14,527 nucleotides of DNA, from positions 1 to 14,527 of the forward strand of contig JAUVSA010000023.1 of NCBI GenBank assembly GCA_030597345.1. The letters run 5' to 3'. The notes under the pieces are model-generated. The model was given only the letters and a program-made list of their open reading frames with translations. It made no database searches and was not told the DNA's origin. The translations under genes were made by a program, and so were the position numbers. Source of the DNA: Bacillota bacterium. GTDB lineage: Bacteria > Armatimonadota > Hebobacteria > Hebobacterales > Hebobacteraceae. The first letter of the stretch is position 1. Every line of letters starts with the position of its first letter. Positions 1-6,234 of the stretch are shown piece after piece.

Positions 1-110
1 GCCCAAGGCTGGCCGTTCCCCGGCACGAGGAACTCGATCGCGGTACCGTGGCTGCTATCCCCAGGCAGGCGGACCTCTCTGCGGATGAACGCAAAGACCT
101 GCTGGGCTGA
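1..110 (+). CDS. 3' end of a HicA-like toxin gene (partial)
   Basis: An open frame enters from the left edge (codons from base 3) and stops at TGA 108-110, giving 35 residues. The visible tail contains PRHEELDRGT followed by IPRQADLSADE. This resembles the C-terminus of HicA/YcfA-type mRNA interferases, where a conserved 'P-x-H-x-E-L-x-x-G-T-x-x-x-I-x-x-Q-A-x-L-S' stretch ends the small dsRNA-binding-like domain. The catalytic His region and the start lie outside the window, so activity cannot be judged. No hicB-like antitoxin follows on the + strand; it would have to lie upstream. The assignment rests on a short segment. It could be a decayed fragment or another small family with a similar tail. 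Confidence 0.5.
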   Translation, partial: PRLAVPRHEELDRGTVAAIPRQADLSADERKDLLG

Positions 111-195
111 TGGACAGGAGACCAGCCTCCCGACGCTGAGGCGGTTGGCATAACGCGCAGTGCTGGCGGTGGCGGCACTTGTGGGGAAGGCGCGG

Positions 196-283
196 TTGAT
201 TGACAATGTGTTGATTGGGCCGCGCGAAGTTTGACAGGCCCCAGAGCAGGATGTCATAATCAAGGGGCCAGGCGAGGCGCCTC
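196..283 (+). promoter_or_regulatory. Sigma-70-type promoter and possible operator of the nadA operon
   Basis: TTGACA at 231-236 and CATAAT at 255-260 are separated by 18 nt, with an extended -10 TG at 252-253. Transcription would start near 267. Just upstream, the heptamer TTGATTG occurs twice, 15 bp apart (196-202 and 211-217). Just after the predicted start there is a perfect 10-bp palindrome GAGGCGCCTC (274-283). Either could be a repressor site. Which regulator binds, for example a NiaR- or NrtR-type NAD regulator, cannot be told from the sequence. No other + strand promoter was seen between here and 4706, which fits one operon through the HIT gene. Confidence 0.6.
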
Positions 284-357
284 TTCCATGTCTATCACCC
301 TCTGCAAATCGAAGATGGCTCCGGCCACGGCCAGCCGAGCAGGAACATGAGGGGAAC

Positions 358-402
358 ATGACGCTGGAGGCGGAGCTGGGCAGTGACGCTGGTGCGTGTT
401 GA
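358..402 (+). CDS. Possible 14-aa leader peptide upstream of nadA
   Basis: In the roughly 155-nt leader of nadA, an ATG at 358 is preceded by a GAGGGG ribosome-binding-like stretch (349-354). It opens a 14-codon frame, MTLEAELGSDAGAC, that stops at TGA 400-402, 21 nt before the nadA ATG. A second ATG at 347 opens a 4-codon frame overlapping it, and the two starts share the repeated string GGAACATG. The peptide has no run of one amino acid typical of attenuation leaders. A regulatory role is inference only. The rest of the 111-423 interval shows only the promoter and palindrome. Confidence 0.25.
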   Translation: MTLEAELGSDAGAC

Positions 403-423
403 CGAGAGGAATAGGATAACGCG

Positions 424-1350
424 ATGAGCACGACGGCAGGGGACCCCCGGGTGGAGCTGGCTGAGCGCATTGCGAAGCTGAAGCAGGAACGCAAGGCGGT
501 CATTCTGGCGCACAACTACCAACTGGGGGAAGTGCAGGATATAGCTGACTTCGTCGGGGATTCGCTGGAGCTGAGCCGACGGGCGACTGAGGTGGAGGCC
601 GAGGGCATCGTGTTCTGCGGGGTGACGTTCATGGCGGAGACGGCGAAGATCCTCAACCCGGAGCGCACGGTGTTGATACCGGATCCTCTCGCGGGCTGTC
701 CGATGTGCGACATGGCGCCGGTGGAGGCGGTGAGGAAGCGAAAGGAGGAGCTGCCGGGTGTGCCGGTGGTCGCCTATGTGAACACCACGGCCGACGTGAA
801 GGCGGAGGTCGATATCTGCTGCACCTCTGCCAGTGCAGTGAAAGTGATCGAGACCCTGCCTGAGGAACGCGTGCTCTTCCTGCCGGACAAGAATCTGGGG
901 CTCTGGGCGCAGCGGCACACGGAGAAAGAGATCATCCTGTGGCCGGGCTACTGTCCTACCCACCAGCGCATACTGGCGCACGACATTCACCGGCTCAAGG
1001 ACCAGCATCCAGAGGCAGTGGTGATCGCTCATCCCGAGTGTACGCCGGATGTGATCGACCTGGCCGATGAAGTGCTGAGCACGGGGCAGATGATACGGTG
1101 GGCGAGGGAGGCGGCGGCGCGGGAAGTGATCGTGGGGACAGAAGTCGGGCTCATCCACCGGCTGAAGAAGGAGAATCCCGACAAGGCATTCATTCAGATC
1201 AGCCCGCTCACTACCTGCCCGAACATGAAGCTGATCACACTCGAAAAGGTGATGTGGGCGCTGGAGGATATGCGTCATCCGGTGGAGGTGCCGGCGGAGG
1301 TCGCGGCGAAGGCGCGACGCGCAATCGAACGGATGCTGGCAGTGATCTAG
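424..1350 (+). CDS. nadA: Quinolinate synthase NadA
   Basis: The 308-aa protein is a cytosolic [4Fe-4S] enzyme that condenses iminoaspartate with dihydroxyacetone phosphate to quinolinate, the entry step to de novo NAD. Length and sequence fit the family throughout: AHNYQ near residue 29, GDSLELS near 45, FCGVTFMAE at 64-72 and HPEC at 203-206. The three cluster cysteines fit Cys92 (GCPM), Cys177 (GYCPTH) and Cys265 (TCPNM), about 86 residues apart as in characterised NadA. The ATG at 424 follows AGGAT (413-417). It is the first gene of the operon and its stop lies 2 nt before nadC. No nadB (L-aspartate oxidase) is adjacent, so iminoaspartate must come from a distant nadB or an aspartate dehydrogenase. 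Confidence 0.97.
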   Translation: MSTTAGDPRVELAERIAKLKQERKAVILAHNYQLGEVQDIADFVGDSLELSRRATEVEAEGIVFCGVTFMAETAKILNPERTVLIPDPLAGCPMCDMAPVEAVRKRKEELPGVPVVAYVNTTADVKAEVDICCTSASAVKVIETLPEERVLFLPDKNLGLWAQRHTEKEIILWPGYCPTHQRILAHDIHRLKDQHPEAVVIAHPECTPDVIDLADEVLSTGQMIRWAREAAAREVIVGTEVGLIHRLKKENPDKAFIQISPLTTCPNMKLITLEKVMWALEDMRHPVEVPAEVAAKARRAIERMLAVI

Positions 1351-1352
1351 CG

Positions 1353-2198
1353 ATGGCGGCCCTTCCAGAGTCGGTGGTGAGGGAGATCGTGGCGCGTGCG
1401 CTGGCAGAGGATGTGGGGACAGGCGACATCACGACCGCCGCCCTGGTTGACGCCGGGAGGCGGTGCCGCGCGGAGATTCTCGCCAAGGCCGAAGGCGTGG
1501 TGGCGGGCCTGGCGGTGGCGGAGGCGACGTTTCACGCCGTCGATCGTGCGATTTCCTTCGAGCACGCGGCGCGTGACGGCGAGAGAGTCCAGGCGGGAAC
1601 GGTGGTGGCGCGCCTCGCGGGTGCCATCGCGCCGATTCTGACAGCAGAGCGGACAGCGCTCAACTTCCTCCAGCGCATGTCGGGTATAGCCACGCTCGCC
1701 GCTCAATACGCGGCCGCGGTGGAGGGCACAGGCGCGCGCGTCGTGGACACGCGCAAGACCGCTCCGGGACTGCGCGCCCTGGACAAGTACGCGGTACGCG
1801 CGGGTGGGGCGGGGAACCACCGAATGGGTCTTTTCGATGGTGTTCTGATAAAGGACAATCACATTCAGGCTGCCGGAGGGATCGCGAAGGCGGTCGAGCG
1901 GGCGCGGGAGGCGGCGCAGGATCCGGTGAAGGTTGAGGTGGAGGCGCAGAGCCTGTCGGAAGTCGAGGCCGCGCTTTCCGCCGGGGCTGATGTCATCATG
2001 CTGGACAACATGAACGCGGCGGAGGTTCGCGCCGCGGTTGAGCTGATCGGTGGTCGCGCGAAGACGGAAGCCTCGGGGGGTGTGACTCTACAAACGGTGC
2101 GGGAGCTGGCCGAGGGTGGGGTGGACTACATCTCAGTGGGGGCGCTGACGCATTCGGCGCCCGCGCTTGACCTCTCCCTCGAGATCACGGATGGGTAG
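1353..2198 (+). CDS. nadC: Nicotinate-nucleotide pyrophosphorylase (quinolinate phosphoribosyltransferase) NadC
   Basis: The 281-aa enzyme converts quinolinate and PRPP to nicotinate mononucleotide, CO2 and PPi. The signature stretch DTRKTAPGLRALDKYAV (132-148) is followed by GNHRMGL (154-160) and IKDNH (166-170). Further along are VEVE (194-197), IMLDNM (215-220), an EASGG turn and a C-terminal SVGALTHS. All barrel phosphate- and substrate-binding motifs are therefore present. The ATG at 1353 is 2 nt after the nadA stop and matches the family N-terminus (ALAEDVGTGDITT at 16-28). An upstream in-frame extension within nadA is rejected. The 3' end overlaps birA by 8 nt, suggesting translational coupling. 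Confidence 0.97.
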   Translation: MAALPESVVREIVARALAEDVGTGDITTAALVDAGRRCRAEILAKAEGVVAGLAVAEATFHAVDRAISFEHAARDGERVQAGTVVARLAGAIAPILTAERTALNFLQRMSGIATLAAQYAAAVEGTGARVVDTRKTAPGLRALDKYAVRAGGAGNHRMGLFDGVLIKDNHIQAAGGIAKAVERAREAAQDPVKVEVEAQSLSEVEAALSAGADVIMLDNMNAAEVRAAVELIGGRAKTEASGGVTLQTVRELAEGGVDYISVGALTHSAPALDLSLEITDG

Positions 2199-3000
2199 CG
2201 TGAGCGCAGGTGGGTTCTCGGCGGACCTTCTCGCGAAGATGCTCCAGACCGAGCGCTTCGGGCGCGCGGTGCGGGTCGTTTCGGAGACGCCTTCCACGAT
2301 CGACCTGGCGAAGGAGTGGCTGCGGGATGGCGGCCCCGAGGGCGCGGTCATCATCGCAGGGAGGCAGACCGAGGGCCGGGGACGCCGTGGGAGGCAGTGG
2401 GCCTCGCCCGAGGGTGGTCTGTGGATGTCCGTGATCGCGCGCCCCGACATCGAATCGGCGCGAGCGGGCCTGCTTGGGATCGGGTTCGGACTGGCGGCCG
2501 CGGAGGCAGTGTCGGCCGAGGCGGGCTGTTCAGTGGGAGTCAAGTGGCCCAACGACCTTTGGCTGGGGGGGAAGAAAGTCGGGGGAGTGCTGGTGGGATC
2601 AGAGACGCGGGGGACGAGAGTTGCCGCCGCGGTGCTGAGCGTGGGGCTGAATGTGAACATATCGGCCCACGATCTGCCGGAAGAGATCAGAGGAACGGCG
2701 ACGTCGCTGTGGGAGGAAACCGGGCGAGAGCATGGACTGGAAGCTCTCGCCGCGCGGATACTGGAGAAGCTGGAAGAGATGTGGCCGGGGATCGTCGGAG
2801 AAGGAGAGGAGATCGTCGCGCGTTATCGTGCGCGGGACGTCCTGGTCGGCCTCGACGTCTCTGTTGCCGCGGGAGAGAGTATCGTCCGCGGCCGAGCCGA
2901 CGGCATTGACGCAGGAGGGGCGCTGGTGCTACGGTGCGGGAGCGAGAAGAAGAGGGTGACGGCCGGAGATGTGAGTGCGGTGAGGATGGTAACGGGATGA
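2191..3000 (+). CDS. birA: Biotin--[acetyl-CoA-carboxylase] ligase, monofunctional type
   Basis: The 269-aa protein attaches biotin to carrier domains of carboxylases through biotinyl-5'-AMP. The biotin/ATP loop GRGRRGRQW is at residues 62-70, KWPND at 118-122 and KVGGVLVG at 129-136. A small C-terminal SH3-like domain occupies roughly the last 50 residues (VGLDVSV onward). The N-terminal winged-helix DNA-binding domain of bifunctional BirA is missing, so this is a class I ligase without repressor function. ATG 2191 overlaps the nadC stop. A TTG at 2167 would add eight residues and is less likely. The stop overlaps the start of the next gene (ATGA at 2997-3000). Confidence 0.93.
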   Translation: MGSVSAGGFSADLLAKMLQTERFGRAVRVVSETPSTIDLAKEWLRDGGPEGAVIIAGRQTEGRGRRGRQWASPEGGLWMSVIARPDIESARAGLLGIGFGLAAAEAVSAEAGCSVGVKWPNDLWLGGKKVGGVLVGSETRGTRVAAAVLSVGLNVNISAHDLPEEIRGTATSLWEETGREHGLEALAARILEKLEEMWPGIVGEGEEIVARYRARDVLVGLDVSVAAGESIVRGRADGIDAGGALVLRCGSEKKRVTAGDVSAVRMVTG

Positions 3001-3515
3001 GGGTGCGAAACCTCAAGCTGTGCGACCTGGCGCGGATATTGCGGGTAGAGCGCGCCTCCTTCCGCGCGGGCGGATCCAGCACCACCACTTTTGTGGCCCA
3101 TCTGTTCCGGGACAGGAAGAACTCGTTCGTGGCCGAGAACGAGGATGGTGAGGTCGTCGGGTACGCGCTGGTGAGGATGGGCTTGGGTTGGCTTGGCTCG
3201 CGGCGGGGTGGGATCACCTCAATCGCTGTCGACCCACCGCATCGCCGCCAGGGGGCGGGTCGGGCTTTGATGGCGCGCGCGCTCGAGCACCTGGCCGAGC
3301 ACGGAGTGGAGGAGGCCGATCTGGAGGTAGAGGTGGATAACGGGGCGGCGCAATCGCTCTATGAGGCGGTTGGGTTCCGACGAGCGCGCGTTCTTCGTGA
3401 TTACTACGGCTCGGACCGCGATGGCCTGCGGATGGTGGTTGATGTGAGACAGGCCGGGTCGCTCCGGGACGTCCAGCCGGGGAGTGCCGATCGGGCGGCC
3501 GACGGGCGAGGCTGA
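2997..3515 (+). CDS. rimI: GNAT-family N-acetyltransferase, RimI-like
   Basis: The 172-aa protein has the single-domain GNAT fold. Strand beta4 (ITSIAVDP, 73-80) runs into the acetyl-CoA pyrophosphate loop RRQGAG (83-88), followed by LEVEVDN (109-115) and AQSLYEAVGF (118-127). The ending VLRDYYGSDRDGLRM resembles the 'YY..g.dAl.M' end of RimI, the ribosomal protein S18 alanine acetyltransferase. In contrast to E. coli RimI the protein continues about 25 residues past this motif with a low-complexity tail that overlaps tatD. Substrate assignment is by similarity only. The ATG overlaps the birA stop (ATGA), so it is clearly an operon member. Confidence 0.8.
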   Translation: MRVRNLKLCDLARILRVERASFRAGGSSTTTFVAHLFRDRKNSFVAENEDGEVVGYALVRMGLGWLGSRRGGITSIAVDPPHRRQGAGRALMARALEHLAEHGVEEADLEVEVDNGAAQSLYEAVGFRRARVLRDYYGSDRDGLRMVVDVRQAGSLRDVQPGSADRAADGRG

Positions 3516-4305
3516 GGCACTGGACGGCTCCGTAGACACCCACACCCACCTGAACCATCCGCGTCTCCGCCGGCGTCTGGCCGAGGTGCTGGCCCGCGCA
3601 CGGGGGGCCGGGATAGCCCAGATGATCGTGGTGGGGTACGATCTGCCGAGCAGCAGGGCCGCAGTGGAACTGGCCGAGGAGCATCCGGGGTTGTGGGCGG
3701 CGGTGGGCGTGCACCCCCACGAGGCGGCCACGGTCGAACGGGAGGCGCTGGGATGCCTGCGCGGCCTGGCGAAACGTGACAGAGTGGTGGCGATTGGCGA
3801 AACAGGCCTGGACTTCGACCGGGACCTGTCGCCTCGATCAGCGCAGATGGCGGCGTTTCGGGAGCACCTGGAGCTGGCAGGCGAGATGGACCTGCCGGTG
3901 ATCGTGCACTGTCGAGAAGCGCAGGAGGCGCTGCTGGAGGTCCTCTCTGCACACGGGGACCTGAAGCTCGTCTGGCACTGCTTCGACGGCAGCCGGGAGC
4001 AGGCGGAACGCGCGCTGGGCCTGGGGATGACGCTCGGGTTCGGCGGGATGCTGACCTACAAGCGGGCGGAGGAGCTGCGGGCGGTCATCGCCGAGGTCCC
4101 ACTGGATCGCATTCTGCTGGAGACAGACTGCCCGTATCTGGCACCCGAGCCGAAGCGCGGCCGAGACAACGAGCCGGCCAATCTGCCGATCATCGCGGAG
4201 TGTGCGGCCAAAGCTTCGGGCAGGTCCAGACGGCAGATGGAGGAAGTGACGGCGGAGAACGCGCGCCGGGTATTCGATCTCGACGATGGCTGCGCGAGTA
4301 GCTGA
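3484..4305 (+). CDS. tatD: TatD-family metal-dependent deoxyribonuclease
   Basis: The 273-aa amidohydrolase-fold nuclease has all metal-ligand positions of the TatD family: DTHTH (18-22), Glu106 in IGETGLDFD, VHCREA (141-146), WHCFDGS (164-170) and LLETDCPYLAPEP (211-223). Family members are 3'-5' DNA/RNA exonucleases linked to DNA repair and D-Tyr-tRNA-like quality control; the exact substrate here is not known. The only reasonable start is GTG 3484, preceded by GGGGA. It gives about 17 residues before the first ligand pair and overlaps the GNAT gene by 32 nt. The next gene begins 38 nt downstream. Confidence 0.93.
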   Translation: MPIGRPTGEAEALDGSVDTHTHLNHPRLRRRLAEVLARARGAGIAQMIVVGYDLPSSRAAVELAEEHPGLWAAVGVHPHEAATVEREALGCLRGLAKRDRVVAIGETGLDFDRDLSPRSAQMAAFREHLELAGEMDLPVIVHCREAQEALLEVLSAHGDLKLVWHCFDGSREQAERALGLGMTLGFGGMLTYKRAEELRAVIAEVPLDRILLETDCPYLAPEPKRGRDNEPANLPIIAECAAKASGRSRRQMEEVTAENARRVFDLDDGCASS

Positions 4306-4343
4306 GACAGTCTCAGGCGGCGAGAGAGAAGAGGTGAGGCAAT

Positions 4344-4706
4344 ATGGCGGAATCTTCGCGTAGTGGAGACTGCATATTCTGTCGTATCGCCGCCGGCGAG
4401 GTGCCGGCCACCGTGGTGCACGAAGACGAGATGGTGGTGGCGTTCAGGGATGTCAACCCTCAGGCGCCGCCACACGTGCTGCTGATTCCCCGGAGGCATA
4501 TGGCTTCGCTGAACATAGTCTCGCAGGGGGACGAAGCCATCCTTGGCCACATCGTACGAGTGGCCGTGCGAGTGGCAGAATCAGAAGGTCTGGCTGATCG
4601 AGGCTACCGGTTGGTCGCAAACTGCGGGCCGGATGCGGGGCAGTCGGTGGACCACGTGCATTTCCATCTGCTTGGGGGGGGGGGCATGGGGTGGCCGCCG
4701 GGGTAG
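4344..4706 (+). CDS. HIT-family nucleotide hydrolase (HinT-like)
   Basis: The 120-aa histidine-triad protein probably hydrolyses purine nucleoside phosphoramidates or adenylates. CIFC (10-13) and His52 are the usual zinc positions, and the triad HVHFH is at 104-108. The family-typical C-terminus GWPPG ends the protein. A good ribosome-binding site GAGGTGAGG (4331-4339) precedes the ATG. Oddly, the codons after the triad form an uninterrupted run of 11 G (4674-4684), giving LLGGGGMGWPPG where relatives usually have LLGGRPxGWPPG. The length is still correct, so the frame is intact. The last five codons belong to the left copy of the 74-bp repeat. Confidence 0.94.
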   Translation: MAESSRSGDCIFCRIAAGEVPATVVHEDEMVVAFRDVNPQAPPHVLLIPRRHMASLNIVSQGDEAILGHIVRVAVRVAESEGLADRGYRLVANCGPDAGQSVDHVHFHLLGGGGMGWPPG

Positions 4707-4766
4707 CGCACCGGGCCGGCCGGTCAAATAGACTGCGGGGCGGGTGCAGGTTGAGACAGGACGGCC
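4693..4766 (+). repeat. 74-bp direct repeat, left copy
   Basis: The segment is 71/74 identical to 6112-6185; differences are at 4710, 4711 and 4719. It starts in the last codons of the HIT gene (GGCCGCC...), includes its TAG, and ends with ...GACGGCC, so the ends form a short imperfect inverted repeat (GGCCGCC/GACGGCC). The conserved GWPPG end of HIT proteins suggests that this copy is the original and the right copy the duplicate. Confidence 0.9.
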
Positions 4767-4771
4767 TAGCG

Positions 4772-4792
4772 CGGCCGCCAGGAGCGCGGCCG
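4772..4792 (+). terminator. GC-rich hairpin after the HIT gene (weak terminator candidate)
   Basis: CGGCCGC (4772-4778) and GCGGCCG (4786-4792) form a perfect 7-bp stem with a 7-nt loop, 66 nt after the HIT stop. No U-rich tract follows, so it is not a canonical Rho-independent terminator. It could still mark the end of the nadA operon transcript. Confidence 0.3.
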
Positions 4793-4799
4793 AGGCCTC

Positions 4800-4948
4800 T
4801 CAAATCATCAGCGTGTTCTGCGCCAGCAGCGCCCTCAGGCGATTTCCGCCCCATGCCCGCCTGGGGGCCACAATTGCTGCTCCTCCAAGGAAACATATCA
4901 CGCTGTCGACGAGCAGCCCAAGGCGCCTCTTCCGGGGTTGACTTTCTG
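4800..4948 (-). pseudogene. Possible minus-strand gene remnant
   Basis: Most of the 301-nt interval 4707-5007 lacks a + strand gene. On the - strand an open frame ending at TGA (4802-4800) encodes a protein-like tail with a hydrophobic stretch (LLVDSVICFLGGAAIV) followed by basic residues (APRRAWGGNRLRALL). There is no convincing start, and going upstream it runs into the control region of the next + strand gene. It may be the remnant of a membrane-protein gene, or chance in GC-rich DNA. No family is recognised. Confidence 0.15.
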
Positions 4949-4967
4949 AGCCGGGGGGGAGGACAAT
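4938..4967 (+). promoter_or_regulatory. Candidate promoter of the orphan exported-protein gene
   Basis: TTGACT (4938-4943) and GACAAT (4962-4967) are spaced 18 nt apart, the same spacing as in the nadA and rpsU promoters of this window. Transcription would start near 4974, leaving a leader of about 34 nt with AAAGGA before the ATG. The -10 match is only 4 of 6. Confidence 0.4.
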
Positions 4968-5007
4968 TGGACGCGCGCCCAGGCACGGGCCAAGGAGAAA
5001 GGACAGC

Positions 5008-6042
5008 ATGAAACGTGGGATGCTGTTGATCGGAGTCGGTCTTGCGGTAGTGTTGATCGGAGTCGGCTTGTGGGCGGTGCTGGCGCTGCCCACGGCGATG
5101 GCAGCAGGACTCCCACGGACTGTCGAAGAGCAGGCGGAAAGGATCGGTGACCTCTGGGAAACCTGGCTGATCGAGGAGTGCGGAGATGCGCTCGCACCGG
5201 AAGCGATCGCCGGCCCGCGGGAGGAGCTTGTGGTGGGGGCCAAGGACCTGGTCCACGAACCCCTCACCATGCAGGAGTTCTCTATTGTGGAACGCTGCAT
5301 GTTGCCGGAAATCGGCAGCTACACACCGAGCCGGCCACCACACGACCTGGAACTCCGCCGTGACGTGCGGATGAATCTCTACAACCTAGAGGACTATCTC
5401 ACGAGACCGCGCCCGAAAGCAGGCGTGGTATACGGCGACGAGGATGAATGGTTGAGGCTACGGGACCAGGTCGGGGGCCAGGTCGCAGAGTTGTTCTTTC
5501 TGCTGCAGCGGGACTTGGTCGCGGAGCTCGCGCCGATGATCGAGGACCCGGAGGAAGCGGGGAAGGCGATTGCCGCCGGCCTCTTCCTCTACGGATACCA
5601 CCCTGTGGTGCTGGCCCAATCGGCTCCCACAACAACCATTCTGAAGGGCGCTCTCACTGTCCAGGAAATGGAGGACCTCCGGGCGCGCATTCCGGAGATC
5701 GTGCTGGCTCAGTGCGAGCACCTGGAGGAACGACTGGCGACTTCGACCGTGCTGGTTCACAGCGAGCTCTTCGGGGATCAACTGGCGACGGTCCATACAC
5801 CGCGCGAGGCCACAGCCGAGGACCTGCGGAGCGCGGCTGGATTGGCCGCCCAGAACCTCGCCGGCGGAATCCATGCGGTCTACTGCAACGAATGGCCGCC
5901 GATGCTGTCGGCCGACGAGCAGCGGACCCTCGACGAAGCATTGGCCACGCGCTACTCGGCGGAGGAGCCGATAGTATGGGAGGAGCTGACACTATTCGAT
6001 GAATGGTTTCGGGTATGGGACGAGGCGGAGCCGGCACCATGA
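5008..6042 (+). CDS. Orphan exported or membrane-anchored protein, function unknown
   Basis: The 344-aa protein has no family I recognise. It begins with MKRG and a hydrophobic segment (about residues 5-33) ending in a possible AMA-A signal-peptidase site, so it is either secreted or anchored by an N-terminal helix. The rest is soluble, acidic and mainly helical-looking, with three cysteines (about 58, 97 and 237) and many E/D/L residues; a coiled-coil or helical-bundle fold is likely. The DNA for the hydrophobic segment holds a 27-bp tandem repeat (TGTTGATCGGAGTCGG at 5024 and 5051), doubling a 9-residue VLIGVG unit. A ribosome-binding site AGAAAGGA precedes the ATG. Codon use resembles the neighbours. 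The gene sits alone between the two 74-bp repeats and its stop overlaps a short signal-peptide ORF. Confidence 0.8.
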   Translation: MKRGMLLIGVGLAVVLIGVGLWAVLALPTAMAAGLPRTVEEQAERIGDLWETWLIEECGDALAPEAIAGPREELVVGAKDLVHEPLTMQEFSIVERCMLPEIGSYTPSRPPHDLELRRDVRMNLYNLEDYLTRPRPKAGVVYGDEDEWLRLRDQVGGQVAELFFLLQRDLVAELAPMIEDPEEAGKAIAAGLFLYGYHPVVLAQSAPTTTILKGALTVQEMEDLRARIPEIVLAQCEHLEERLATSTVLVHSELFGDQLATVHTPREATAEDLRSAAGLAAQNLAGGIHAVYCNEWPPMLSADEQRTLDEALATRYSAEEPIVWEELTLFDEWFRVWDEAEPAP

Positions 6043-6125
6043 GGAGACAAGGTGCGGTTCTTGTGTTCTCACTCGCCGCCCTTCTGCTCGGCACTCCCCT
6101 GTTGGCGGCCGGGCCGCCGGGGTAG
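6039..6125 (+). pseudogene. Truncated signal-peptide ORF (28 codons)
   Basis: An ATG overlapping the preceding stop (ATGA at 6039-6042) opens a 28-codon frame. It has a textbook signal-peptide start: MRRQ, a hydrophobic core VLVFSLAALLLGTPLL and an AAG cleavage-like site. It then runs into the right 74-bp repeat and stops with PPG-TAG, the same codons that end the HIT gene. The tight coupling implies that a second exported protein was once translated with its upstream neighbour and lost its mature part when the repeat arrived. It could instead be a functional small peptide. Confidence 0.45.
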
Positions 6126-6185
6126 CGCGGCGGGCCGACCGGTCAAATAGACTGCGGGGCGGGTGCAGGTTGAGACAGGACGGCC
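6112..6185 (+). repeat. 74-bp direct repeat, right copy
   Basis: The segment is 71/74 identical to 4693-4766, in the same orientation and 1419 bp away. It lies between the truncated signal-peptide ORF and the rpsU promoter, whose -35 box begins 13 nt after it. In this copy GGCCGCC (6112-6118) can pair imperfectly with GGCGGGCC (6128-6135). Confidence 0.9.
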
Positions 6186-6197
6186 CGGGGGCGTGAT

Positions 6198-6227
6198 TTG
6201 ACAAGCGGGCCGGGGGCTTGCTATAAT
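6198..6227 (+). promoter_or_regulatory. Near-consensus sigma-70-type promoter of the rpsU operon
   Basis: TTGACA (6198-6203) and TATAAT (6222-6227) match both consensus boxes exactly, 18 nt apart, with an extended -10 TG at 6219-6220. Transcription would start near 6234. This is the strongest promoter in the window, as expected for a ribosomal-protein operon. No other + strand promoter was noticed between it and cdd. Confidence 0.85.
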
Positions 6228-6234
6228 CGCAACT

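Noticed and set aside
276..288. A 13-bp string (AGGCGCCTCTTCC) shared between the nadA leader and 4920-4932
   Set aside because: One such match is expected by chance in a window of this size and high GC. No flanking similarity extends it.
295..1278. A 327-codon open frame on the - strand opposite nadA
   Set aside because: It is the antisense shadow of a clear nadA. High GC lowers stop frequency, and the translation is full of His, Arg and Leu with no family resemblance.
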